From Prolixibacteraceae bacterium (lineage in GTDB: Bacteria; Bacteroidota; Bacteroidia; Bacteroidales; Prolixibacteraceae), in NCBI GenBank assembly GCA_028282705.1, contig JANQHI010000033.1, positions 62,001-126,000 on the forward strand: a stretch of 64,000 nt of DNA, given 5' to 3'. The position numbers and the translations under genes were made by a program. The notes beneath the pieces are model-generated. The model was not told where the DNA came from and did no database searches. It saw only the letters and a program-made list of their open reading frames with translations. Within the stretch, counting starts at the first letter, position 1. Each line of letters begins with the position of its first letter. This document shows positions 24,672 through 32,850 of this stretch, in pieces.

Positions 24672-25631
24672 ATGTTAATAATCCATATTAAAAACACCAA
24701 CCCATACTTTTGCCTGGCAGCAGAAGAATACCTATTAAAAAATTTCAGGGAAGATATTTTCCTGCTTTGGCAAAGCAACAATACCATTGTGGTGGGCAAG
24801 CACCAAAATGCTTTGGGGGAAATCAATTTTCCCTTTGTAAATGAAAATAACATAACTGTGGCCAGGAGGATTTCAGGCGGGGGCACAGTTTTTCATGATA
24901 TGGGGAACGTGAACTTTTCATTTATCAAAAATGTAAAAAGCCCTGCTGAAGTAAACTTTAAGGTTTTTACCCAGCCCATTGTTGAAGCATTGGCAAAACT
25001 TGGGGTGAAGGCAACAAGTTCTGGCAGGAATGACTTGCTGGTTGAAGAAAGAAAGGTTTCAGGAAATGCTGAACATGTATTTAAAAACAGGGTGCTGCAC
25101 CATGGTACTTTGTTGTTTAATTCTGACCTAAAAAACCTGGGGCAGGCCATAAAAGTTGTTCCTGGAAAATATACAGGGAAGGCAATCCAATCAAACAGGA
25201 GTGAAGTATGCAATATTTCTCCCTTTTTAAAAATGCCCATGGAAATTGAAGGTTTCCTGAAGTTTTTATTGGATACCCAATTGCAAAAGGGGGGCAACAC
25301 CAGTTATGCCCTAACCAAAAATGATGAGGCTCAAATAAATACTTTGGTAAAGGAAAAATTTGCCACCTGGGATTGGAACTTTGGCTATTCCCCAAAATAT
25401 ACTTACCAGAATAAAGTGAATATTGATGGGAAAACCCTGGAAATTGAATTGAAAGTTAAAAAGGGGGTGATTGAAAGTTGCAGGATTGCAGGAGATTATT
25501 TTGAGGATTATACTCTTATACAATTAAACAAAACTTTGCAAGGATTAAAACATACTTATGATGACATTAAAGAAGTCTTCTTAAGACCAAACTGGATATC
25601 TTCTGAAAAAATAATTTGTATTTTTTTTTAA
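24672..25631 (+). CDS. lplA: Lipoate--protein ligase
   Basis: 319 residues. The lipoate/biotin ligase catalytic domain shows ARRISGGGTVFHD (RRxxGGGxVxHD), GRNDLLVEERKVSGNA (KxSGNA) and the LHHGTLL strand, followed by a C-terminal accessory domain. It activates free lipoate (or lipoyl-AMP) and attaches it to lysine of E2 proteins and GcvH; a GcvH is encoded at 54723. The last residues (SSEKIICIFF, encoded by a T-rich stretch) look less conserved and lie at the left edge of the accessory region. Confidence 0.92.
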   Translation: MLIIHIKNTNPYFCLAAEEYLLKNFREDIFLLWQSNNTIVVGKHQNALGEINFPFVNENNITVARRISGGGTVFHDMGNVNFSFIKNVKSPAEVNFKVFTQPIVEALAKLGVKATSSGRNDLLVEERKVSGNAEHVFKNRVLHHGTLLFNSDLKNLGQAIKVVPGKYTGKAIQSNRSEVCNISPFLKMPMEIEGFLKFLLDTQLQKGGNTSYALTKNDEAQINTLVKEKFATWDWNFGYSPKYTYQNKVNIDGKTLEIELKVKKGVIESCRIAGDYFEDYTLIQLNKTLQGLKHTYDDIKEVFLRPNWISSEKIICIFF

Positions 25632-25698
25632 TAACTTTTGACAACTTCTATTATTGATTAAATGAAGTAATTTAATCTTAAAACAGTTTTAGTGACTT

Positions 25699-26586
25699 TT
25701 ACTTTATAATAAAAGTTTTTGATCTGCATTGTTCAACTTTTAAATTTCCTTGCCTATTAAATATGATAGTGCTAGTCCACCCATGGTTTACCTTAGCCAC
25801 AATTTTATATTTCATTGGAATAGCTTTCAAACTATAGAAACATTCTGTCTGTTTAGGCACTAATGTAATTGAGAAGCGTTCAAATGTTTCCCTTCCAAAT
25901 TTATAAGTTTTCCCACCATATAGAATTACTTCAACTTCATATTGCGTTCTGTTTTCAAAACAATAATCTCCAGTATTATTTGTTTTGCAATCATTATTTA
26001 CAGTTTCAGGATTATTATAATTTTCGCCTGATTTTACAGGTGTATTAAAGCCTCTATTTTGCAAGGAGTTATTTTTGTCTAATATGTTAATCCCAAGCAA
26101 TGCTCCAGCATCATCATTAAGAGGTAGATCTTCTAAAGATGCTGCCATCACAAACCCTGAGTTTACATCTAATGCTTTTAATGACAATTTAAGTGTAGAG
26201 CTTAAAACCGTATAATTGCCAATAATGATTGCTTCCACTGATAAAATTTGACCTATTTTTTTGGCTTTGGTGGCATCAATATATCCTTCATTAATTAGTT
26301 TTTTCACTTCAACAATTTCCGATAAATTTTCCCTGTCAAATACGTTAAAAGGTATGTGGTTATTTATGATGTTGTGAGAAATAACGTCTGCAACATACTT
26401 CCCAGCATTAGTTCTTTTGTTGTCTATATCTGTAATATATAAGATAACTATCTTATGTTTATTTTGTGTATCTAGTTTATCAGCAATATCATTGGAAATA
26501 TTTTTTAATTTAACATCAAAAGAACTTTGGGAGAATGAACTTATTGAAACAAAAAAAACAAAAATCAATATTGGTATTTTTTTCAT
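25699..26586 (-). CDS. Exported protein with FlgO/CsgG-like domain
   Basis: 295 residues from ATG 26586 (MKKIPILIFVFFVSISSFSQ, signal peptide); the longer ORF from 26685 overlaps the upstream gene and is unlikely. Residues about 35-170 (IVILYITDIDNKRTNAGKYV, FNVFDRENL, ATKAKKIGQILSVEAIIIGNYT) follow the CsgG/FlgO pattern, in which a small periplasmic domain senses or binds partners. The C-terminal part (about 215-295) contains four Cys and beta-rich sequence of unknown type. It starts 10 bases after the upstream gene, which carries a similar-looking domain, so the two probably work together. Function unknown. Confidence 0.7.
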   Translation of the reverse strand: MKKIPILIFVFFVSISSFSQSSFDVKLKNISNDIADKLDTQNKHKIVILYITDIDNKRTNAGKYVADVISHNIINNHIPFNVFDRENLSEIVEVKKLINEGYIDATKAKKIGQILSVEAIIIGNYTVLSSTLKLSLKALDVNSGFVMAASLEDLPLNDDAGALLGINILDKNNSLQNRGFNTPVKSGENYNNPETVNNDCKTNNTGDYCFENRTQYEVEVILYGGKTYKFGRETFERFSITLVPKQTECFYSLKAIPMKYKIVAKVNHGWTSTIIFNRQGNLKVEQCRSKTFIIK

Positions 26587-26596
26587 GATAATTGGT

Positions 26597-27712
26597 TTAA
26601 AGTGAAGAATATTCCTCCTTGTATTTAAAGAATAACCTATTGAGAGCTTGTTCTTTTGCCTGTAATTTTGACACACCATTTGCATTGACTGAAAAAGAAA
26701 AACTATAAATTAGAGATTTTTGATCTACTGAAATTATATTCATATTTATTTTTGCATTACAAATTGTAGTTCCTGCTACAAGGGAGCCCTCCCGAAAAGT
26801 ATAAGTGACTTCCCCAAGAATAATTTTTTTTATTTGGGAATCTATATCCAGCATGTGGATAGTTTGACTATTTGCATTTTGTAATTCAGTAAGATAATGT
26901 GATTGAATGAAATTTGTAGTAAAAAAAGAATATGAAACAGAATAGCCCTGATTGCTATATATGGCAGCAATTTGAGAAGATATTTCATTTTCCTGCTGTC
27001 TATTGTCATTTACAATTAGTACTGCAATATCAAATTTATTGTTGTAGTCATTTATATAAACATCAACTCTTTGGGTTGTTTCAATCATTCTCGTTTCAGC
27101 CGAATTTAATTTTTTAGCTTTGTCAGTTGAAATTTTATCTAATCCTGCTTCATTTTCTTTATCGCTTTGAAAACTATCTTTTAGTATTATTTCCTGATTG
27201 TCTATTGGTAAGGCTTCAATATTGTTATTTTTTATTGAGGTTCGATCAAAATGAATCAATAATAAAAGTCCTAAAAAGGCAACAATAAAAACAATAAATA
27301 ATATTATTCGGGTTTTCTTTTTTTCAACTTTATTATCTTCAATTTTAGGTGCTTCTTTTATTTTTGAGGATGAAATCCAGTTATCATTTTTTTTTAAATT
27401 ATTTTCTATCTCTTTCTTAAATGTATAAAAATTTTTATATCCGAGATAAACTGCAAAAGCATTTAATATATTCAAGCTACATCCGCCTGTTCTACTTGAA
27501 TAATACCCAAAATATTCTTTTAGTGTTCGGTCGTCTATTTTTGTTTTGCACTTATTAAGAATATCTTCATGCAGGGTTGAAAAGTCCTCTAGACTCATTG
27601 GAGTATCTTCAGAACCAGTTATTTTAAATCTGAGCTGATTTATAAGTTCCACAACCAGTGGATCGTCCTTTCCCCAGACCGTTTTTTTATTTGGCATCAA
27701 CTTGTCATCCAT
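26597..27712 (-). CDS. Membrane protein with N-terminal HTH-like domain and FlgO-like periplasmic domain
   Basis: 371 residues. Residues about 15-110 match a Bacteroidota N-terminal domain seen on many signalling and defence proteins (TLKEYFGYYSSRTGG, LNILNAFAVYLGYKNFYTF), resembling a DNA-binding fold. A lysine-rich linker, one TM helix (about 136-154, IILFIVFIVAFLGLLLLIHF) and an extracytoplasmic part follow; the latter (IAVLIVNDNRQQENEIS, QIKKIILGEVTYTF) looks like a FlgO/CsgG domain. Topology suggests a one-component sensor that links the periplasm to DNA or a cytoplasmic partner. Operon with the next gene (10-base gap). Not recognised as a named protein. Confidence 0.65.
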   Translation of the reverse strand: MDDKLMPNKKTVWGKDDPLVVELINQLRFKITGSEDTPMSLEDFSTLHEDILNKCKTKIDDRTLKEYFGYYSSRTGGCSLNILNAFAVYLGYKNFYTFKKEIENNLKKNDNWISSSKIKEAPKIEDNKVEKKKTRIILFIVFIVAFLGLLLLIHFDRTSIKNNNIEALPIDNQEIILKDSFQSDKENEAGLDKISTDKAKKLNSAETRMIETTQRVDVYINDYNNKFDIAVLIVNDNRQQENEISSQIAAIYSNQGYSVSYSFFTTNFIQSHYLTELQNANSQTIHMLDIDSQIKKIILGEVTYTFREGSLVAGTTICNAKINMNIISVDQKSLIYSFSFSVNANGVSKLQAKEQALNRLFFKYKEEYSSL

Positions 27713-28067
27713 GTCATTAGTTTGTCTTTGCCATGTCTTGGTATGTCAAAACGAAGGAAATACATTTGAATAGCTTTAGTTTCTCATCTGACTGCAGTTT
27801 ATCGGAGCGTTACGATAAAGATAGTGAAACTAGAACAAATTTGTAACGACCTGAGTGGTTCAATTGCCCTGGACATTCTCATCAGGGGAAGGGTGCTGTT
27901 AACTGCCTCGGGCTTTTGGACTGTGTAAATCTTCCTCATAATTTTTTGGCTGTGGCTGTGCTACAGGGCTTTATTAAAGTTGAATGAATAACCGGTAATT
28001 CATTGGATTGGTATTGCCTGCGCTCAATTCCGCCAACGCCTTTTTCAAAATTTTCAAATTATACAAA
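27713..28067. other. Non-coding region with unusual composition
   Basis: Between divergent genes. It is richer in CpG than the core genome. I find the inverted repeat TTATCG...CGATAA (about 27799-27818) and a 46-codon reverse ORF without recognisable homology. Possibly a remnant of an older insertion; nothing further can be supported. Confidence 0.35.
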
Positions 28068-28451
28068 ATGAAAACATATTTTTCAATATTGCTCTTAGTT
28101 CTGTGTTCATTCGCATTTGTTCAATGCGATGACCGAATTGACACTGATGAAAATCCGGCTGAGTCTGTTAAATTAACAGTCCGTTATTCTGTCAGTCCCA
28201 TTTTGAAAGACGGGGACGATGACGAAGACCCGGACCCTATGTTTGATTTAGCTGGCAGTGTTGCCGACAGTAACGGGAATCCGGTTGAGGCTTCTGTTGA
28301 ATTGATAAGTACCCCGGGCAACAGCCTTGTTGATTCAACGCCAACTGATAACAACGGTAGTTACATATTTTATGACGTATCAGCCGGTTCTTATAATGTT
28401 GTCGCAAAAGTTAACGGATCAGTTGTTGATTCGGTAAGTATTACAATCTAA
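28068..28451 (+). CDS. Lipoprotein with carboxypeptidase-regulatory-like domain
   Basis: 127 residues from ATG 28068 (MKTYFSILLLVLCSFAFVQC); the ORF beginning at 28008 has a non-signal N-terminus and is less likely. Lipobox FVQC places it as a lipoprotein. An acidic linker (DGDDDEDPDP) precedes a small beta-sandwich domain (FDLAGSVADSNGNPVEASVEL..., YIFYDVSAGSYNVVAKV) of the CarboxypepD_reg/Ig type. CpG-rich codons set it apart from the flanking core genes. Followed by a strong terminator. Function unknown. Confidence 0.72.
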   Translation: MKTYFSILLLVLCSFAFVQCDDRIDTDENPAESVKLTVRYSVSPILKDGDDDEDPDPMFDLAGSVADSNGNPVEASVELISTPGNSLVDSTPTDNNGSYIFYDVSAGSYNVVAKVNGSVVDSVSITI

Positions 28452-28468
28452 TACTTATCGCTTTTTTT

Positions 28469-28501
28469 AAACAGGCCCGCATATTTCCGGGCCTGTTTTT
28501 T
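28469..28501. terminator. Bidirectional terminator
   Basis: Stem AACAGGCCCG / CGGGCCTGTT with a short loop and a T run after it on the + strand; an A run upstream makes it usable for the convergent kinase gene too. Confidence 0.85.
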
Positions 28502-30404
28502 ATACATTAAATTTCAGCCGGAAATGAAATCCTGGATTACCATCAAATTGAAACTCCCCTTTTAGTTGCTTCGAAAGCGAACCGATTAATTTTAATCCCA
28601 ATGATTCTGTGTTTCCCAATTTTAAATCTTCAGGCAATCCTGTTCCGTTATCCCGGTAATTTAAAATTACTGTCTCCCTGCCTGATTTTTTTAGGCTGAT
28701 AAAAATTTCAGGCGAATTTTGTTCCTTAAAAGCATGTTTTAATGAATTAGTTATTAGTTCGTTAATTATTAATCCGAGTGGTGTTGCTTTGAAAGAATCA
28801 AGTGAAACAGGATCAGTTTCAATTGTTGATTTTACATTGTTTTTATTGCCCGTGAACATTAATATCAGGTTTTTAGACAAGTTACTGATATAGCCGGGTA
28901 AATTGATCTCTATATTATCAGGGTTTTGATACAGCATTTTATCAATTAGAGAAACAGCTTGTGTTCGGCTTTCGCCGCTAATTATAGCTTCTTTTGCCTT
29001 TTTATCGGTTGCTAAACCCGATTGCAACCCGAGTAATTCTGAAATAATTTGCAGGTTGTTTTTTGCCCGATGCTGCCTTTCCTGCATCAGTACCTGGATC
29101 TGGAGGTTGGATTTTTGCTTAAGCCTGTATGCCCGGTAAGCTATTATTGTTAACAGAAGAAACATTAATATACTACATGCAAAAGCAACAATCACCTGTT
29201 TTTGGGCTTTTAGTTTTCCATCCTGCGATACCGTTAGTTCATTTAGCATGGATATCTCTTTTTCATTTTTTTCGGCCTCGTATTTGATCCTTAGTTCTGT
29301 CAGCGATTTTATTTTTTCATTACTTAAAATCAGGTTTTGCAATGAATCATAAGAATAAAAATTTTGAATAGCTGCATTCATCTTTTTTTGTTTGGTAAAT
29401 AATTCGGTCCGTAATTTAAGGTTTTCCAATGCTTCATTTTTTGAATCGATCTCCTTTGCAATTCCGTATCCTAAATCAATCAATTTTTTTGCTTTTGCCA
29501 GTTCTCCGGTTTTCATGTATAATGCACCCATTTTATTGGAAACGGTTAATATCCCGTTCTGGTCATTTATTTCTTTTCGAAGAGTTAACGATCTATTGAA
29601 ATAATTTTCACCAAGGGAGTAATTCCCTAAGCGGAAATTGACTTCCCCAATGTTTGATAATGTAGAAGCAATCAATGCCTTATCACCCAATAGATTTTTT
29701 ATGGCAAGCGACTGATTGTAATAATTTAAGGCAAGGTGCAGGCTATCCATGTTTTTATAAGTGGAACCAATGTTGTTTAAAGAGCTGGCTATCCTCCGCC
29801 GATTGTTAATCTTCTTCCTTATCTTCAGTGATTTATGATGATATTTTAGCGCTTCCCGGAAATATCCAAGTTCATTCTGGATATTGGCCAGTGAATTATA
29901 ACATGATGCCAATTGCTCTTTTTTATCAAATTTTTCAAAATACCTGGCTGCCTCAATTAAATAACCGGTAGCCTTATCATAAATACCCTGTCGGTTGTAC
30001 ACAATGCCTGTATTCATCATACTTTGGGCAATTTTCATTGAATCCTTAACTTCTCTAAGTATTCCAATAGAACGGTTATAATAATCAAGGCATTTAATAT
30101 ATTCGCCCTGGCTGTAATAAACCAGACCAATGTTGTTTAGCGATGAGGCAATTTGGCTTTTGTTATTGTTAAACCCGGCTATTTCCAACGACTTTGAAAA
30201 ATGGCTTAAAGCCTTACTGTAATCTTTTGCCCTCCAGTAAAACACACCCGAGTCATTTAGTATTGTATATTCTTTGTTATGGGGAAATTCAATATTTCGT
30301 GGAGCTTTTGTATTATTTTCCTGCGAGGATCTTAATGTGCATGAATTAAAGAGGAAACAGGAAATTACTACAAGTAAAAGATAAATCCGAGAAATATAGC
30401 CCAT
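28500..30404 (-). CDS. TPR histidine kinase with lipoprotein-type signal (HisKA_2)
   Basis: 634 residues. The N-terminus (MGYISRIYLLLVVISCFLFNSC) ends in a lipobox-like LFNSC. About seven TPR units cover residues 45-370 (for example ASSLNNIGLVYYSQGEYIKCLDYYNRSIGI shortened). A TM helix lies at about 404-423. The HisKA_2 dimerisation region has H445 in RQHRAKNNLQ, and the HATPase domain has the N-box INELITNSLKHAF and G-box DNGTGLPED. It is expected to pass phosphate to the divergent LytTR regulator 85 bases away. TPRs would be outside the cytoplasm, sensing a peptide or protein. Confidence 0.88.
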   Translation of the reverse strand: MGYISRIYLLLVVISCFLFNSCTLRSSQENNTKAPRNIEFPHNKEYTILNDSGVFYWRAKDYSKALSHFSKSLEIAGFNNNKSQIASSLNNIGLVYYSQGEYIKCLDYYNRSIGILREVKDSMKIAQSMMNTGIVYNRQGIYDKATGYLIEAARYFEKFDKKEQLASCYNSLANIQNELGYFREALKYHHKSLKIRKKINNRRRIASSLNNIGSTYKNMDSLHLALNYYNQSLAIKNLLGDKALIASTLSNIGEVNFRLGNYSLGENYFNRSLTLRKEINDQNGILTVSNKMGALYMKTGELAKAKKLIDLGYGIAKEIDSKNEALENLKLRTELFTKQKKMNAAIQNFYSYDSLQNLILSNEKIKSLTELRIKYEAEKNEKEISMLNELTVSQDGKLKAQKQVIVAFACSILMFLLLTIIAYRAYRLKQKSNLQIQVLMQERQHRAKNNLQIISELLGLQSGLATDKKAKEAIISGESRTQAVSLIDKMLYQNPDNIEINLPGYISNLSKNLILMFTGNKNNVKSTIETDPVSLDSFKATPLGLIINELITNSLKHAFKEQNSPEIFISLKKSGRETVILNYRDNGTGLPEDLKLGNTESLGLKLIGSLSKQLKGEFQFDGNPGFHFRLKFNV

Positions 30405-30489
30405 TGATATTTAGCTTAATAATTAAAGATAGTACAACAAAATTAGATAAATTTACAACCATTAGTGTAATTATATTTATATCGTTTTG

Positions 30490-31305
30490 ATGAAGCCTAT
30501 TAAAATACTAATTGTTGAAGATGAATATATCATTTCAGAAAAACTGGCGCACAACCTGAAAGGAACAGGCTATATAGTATTGAATATTGTACGTTCGGGG
30601 GAAGAGGCAGTTAAGGAGATCAAAACAGAAACTCCAGATATCATTATAATGGATATTAAGCTGGATGGAAAACTGGATGGAATTGAAACAGCAAAAGAAA
30701 TCAGCAAGACGAACCTTGTTCCGATAATATATTTAACAGGCTTAACTGATCCTAATACTTTTAACAGGGCAAAAAAAACTTCACCGGCAAGTTTCCTCAC
30801 CAAACCATATAACCAGGTTGATATTAACAATGCTATTGAACTTGCATTGCATAATGCTACATTAGCAGGTTCAATGAAAAGCGAGATTATTGAAACAGGA
30901 GATAAAAATCTCTTTATTTTGAATGATCGGATTTTTGTAAAAGACTCAAAAAACTGTTTCAAAAAAATTGAGATTGATGATATATTTTTTATTGAAGGGG
31001 GAGGCTCTTATTCAACAATTAATACTATTGATGGTAAGTATACGACATCATATACTTTGAAAGCAATTGAAAAAAGAATAGATAATAAAAACCTGCTTAG
31101 GATTCATCGTTCGTATTTAATTAACCTTAATAAAGTGGAACGAATTATTGGGCGGAATCATGTGATACTGGAAATAATAGAAGCCAATTCTTCGACTGAA
31201 GATATTACTTTAGGCCCTAATAAAACAGGCAGGTATGAAAAAAAGAAAATCTCAATTGGGCCGGAATATAGAAAAACATTAGACAGACATATTAGATTTA
31301 TTTAG
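30490..31305 (+). CDS. LytTR-family response regulator
   Basis: 271 residues from ATG 30490 (a TTG precedes it directly and is not preferred). Receiver domain about 1-120 with acidic pocket E10-D11-E12, phospho-acceptor D55 (IIMDIKL) and the FLTKPY lysine. A linker leads to a LytTR DNA-binding domain (about 150-270: IFFIEGGGSYSTINTIDG, LLRIHRSYLINLNKVERI). The pair with the divergent TPR histidine kinase forms a two-component system, with its operator likely in the shared upstream region or nearby. Targets unknown; exported-protein genes of the same region are candidates. Confidence 0.9.
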   Translation: MKPIKILIVEDEYIISEKLAHNLKGTGYIVLNIVRSGEEAVKEIKTETPDIIIMDIKLDGKLDGIETAKEISKTNLVPIIYLTGLTDPNTFNRAKKTSPASFLTKPYNQVDINNAIELALHNATLAGSMKSEIIETGDKNLFILNDRIFVKDSKNCFKKIEIDDIFFIEGGGSYSTINTIDGKYTTSYTLKAIEKRIDNKNLLRIHRSYLINLNKVERIIGRNHVILEIIEANSSTEDITLGPNKTGRYEKKKISIGPEYRKTLDRHIRFI

Positions 31306-31539
31306 TTCAATTGCGATTTAAGCCTCGCCTTATTCTGTGCTCACAAAAAAAAACAGGCCTTCCACAAATAGAATTCATGGCTTTGCAAGAGACACTAAAA
31401 ATCCCTTTATAATACTACCTAAATTCATTTCTTTTACTTATCAGTTTGCAGTAAAATCGCTACTGCCTACTTAAGGGCAGTTGGTTGTAGTTATGTTCTT
31501 TGACATTTTATACTTTATCAGATGAATTGGGAGTTAAAA

Positions 31540-31575
31540 AAAACCTTCTTTAATTAAGGAAGTATTTTTTTTATT
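31540..31575. terminator. Bidirectional terminator between XRE gene and LytTR side
   Basis: Hairpin CTTCTTTAATTAAGGAAG, T run on its right and A run (T run on the reverse strand) on its left. Serves the XRE gene; the right strand could end leftward transcripts too. Confidence 0.65.
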
Positions 31576-31813
31576 CGAAGTCAAATAAATCTTTCATTTT
31601 TACATTAAGGCCTTTTGCAACTTTTTCAAGTGTACTTAACGTTGGATTTATTCTCCCGGTTTCAATTTTTCTTAAAAAGGCATCGTCCATTTCAGCTTTA
31701 AGTGCTAAATCAACTTGTCTTACACCTTGCTTGGTCCTTAATTGGACAATCCGCTTACCAAGATTGATATGAAGTTTACCTTTACCCATTTCTTCCCTCA
31801 AAATTTCTTCCAC
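31571..31813 (-). CDS. XRE-family HTH regulator
   Basis: 80 residues (72 if ATG 31789, giving MGKGKLHINLG, is used). HTH_3 fold: LGKRIVQLRTKQGVRQVDLALKAEMDDAFLRKIETG shortened, with the typical PTLSTLEKVAKGLNVKMKDLF end. DNA-binding only; no sensor domain. Two copies of an inverted repeat lie between it and the divergent lipoprotein gene and are likely its own operators, giving control of both directions. Confidence 0.88.
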   Translation of the reverse strand: MEEILREEMGKGKLHINLGKRIVQLRTKQGVRQVDLALKAEMDDAFLRKIETGRINPTLSTLEKVAKGLNVKMKDLFDFE

Positions 31814-31843
31814 GAAAGGTAATAGCTCAATAAAAATATATTC

Positions 31844-31911
31844 AGGTCGTATAAGACCTATTAGGCATATTTTTTATATATTTACCAACAAGCGAAGGTC
31901 GTATAATACCT
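31844..31911. promoter_or_regulatory. Paired operator-like inverted repeats upstream of the XRE gene
   Basis: AGGTCGTATAAGACCT (31844-31859) and AGGTCGTATAATACCT (31896-31911) are near-identical dyads with starts 52 bases apart, close to five helical turns. They sit in the divergent region between the XRE gene and the lipoprotein gene. Likely autoregulatory sites. Confidence 0.7.
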
Positions 31912-31958
31912 GTATGAATAATTATATATCTCATTTTCAATTATTTAAATCTCAAAAC

Positions 31959-32324
31959 ATGAAAAAAATCTTATTTCTCACAATCTCTCTAGTTTTTTTG
32001 CTCTCTAGTTGTGCTACCTATGACAAGGCACAAACCCTCAATTCCCACAATAATACAACTGAGGTTGTATTAACCAAGAAGAATTTTAAGGTTATTGGTA
32101 AAGTTGAAGGAAAATCAGAAGCTAAGTACTTTTTTGGTATTGCCGACCAACCCAAGAAATCCCTTATTGCCGAAGCTAAAGCCAATATGCTATCCAATGC
32201 CAAAATTACTGGTAGTTCCAAAGCCATTATCAATGAAAATGTTGAAATTATATATTCCGCATTTGCAATTTTTGGGACATGTCGGGTAACCGTATCTGGT
32301 TATATTGTTGAGTTTACGGAATAG
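31959..32324 (+). CDS. Small lipoprotein (DUF6567-like)
   Basis: 121 residues from ATG 31959 (MKKILFLTISLVFLLSSC, lipobox LSSC); the ORF from 31914 only adds a non-signal stretch. The mature part has the VVLTKKNFKVIGKVEGKS and IAEAKANMLSNAKITGSSKAI pattern that I associate with a Bacteroidota lipoprotein family (DUF6567-like), from memory and with moderate certainty. It is divergent from the XRE gene and shares its operator region, and is followed after 17 bases by another lipoprotein gene. Confidence 0.75.
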   Translation: MKKILFLTISLVFLLSSCATYDKAQTLNSHNNTTEVVLTKKNFKVIGKVEGKSEAKYFFGIADQPKKSLIAEAKANMLSNAKITGSSKAIINENVEIIYSAFAIFGTCRVTVSGYIVEFTE

Positions 32325-32341
32325 TCAAAAGGCTAAAAATC

Positions 32342-32695
32342 ATGAAAAAAAATATTTGGTTTTTACCAGTTATTATTTTTGCGGTCACCCTAACCAGTAG
32401 TTGCGAAAAAGACTATGCCAAGCCTAATAATTTGTCAGGGACTGAATGGAAGTCAGAAACTAAATATGAAGGACATTATTATCTTCTAAAATTTCCTGGT
32501 AATTCTTCATATGAGCTGTATGAATTTGAACCATCTGAGGGATTGGATATTCTGGAAAAGGGTTCATTTACAATTGATGAAAAAATTCTTGTATTGAATT
32601 CGGATGACGGAATTACTGACAGAGCTAATATTGAAGGGGATAAAATATTTTGGGATGACCTGTTTGGTGAAGATGAAATCTTCACAAAGCAATAA
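32342..32695 (+). CDS. Small lipoprotein, lipocalin-like length
   Basis: 117 residues. Signal peptide with lipobox TSSC (MKKNIWFLPVIIFAVTLTSSC). The mature part is about 95 residues of predicted beta strands (GTEWKSETKYEGHYYLLKF, GSFTIDEKILVLNSDDG) resembling small Bacteroidota lipocalin-like lipoproteins. 17 bases after the previous gene, so probably the same operon under the XRE operators. Function unknown. Confidence 0.72.
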   Translation: MKKNIWFLPVIIFAVTLTSSCEKDYAKPNNLSGTEWKSETKYEGHYYLLKFPGNSSYELYEFEPSEGLDILEKGSFTIDEKILVLNSDDGITDRANIEGDKIFWDDLFGEDEIFTKQ

Positions 32696-32850
32696 TCATT
32701 GTAAAAACGAAGTTAAAATGAGAACTTAACTAAACGGAATCCAAAACCCCCAATTTTGATTCCTGCCAAGTTATTTCTAAACCCTAATTGATTGGAGAAA
32801 GAGGATTTATTTATCTATTGCATATTATACTACAAATTCAATTATTCGTT

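Noticed and set aside
27780..27950. 46-codon reverse ORF in the 27.8 kb gap
   Set aside because: No recognisable homology, no clear start signals; probably chance.
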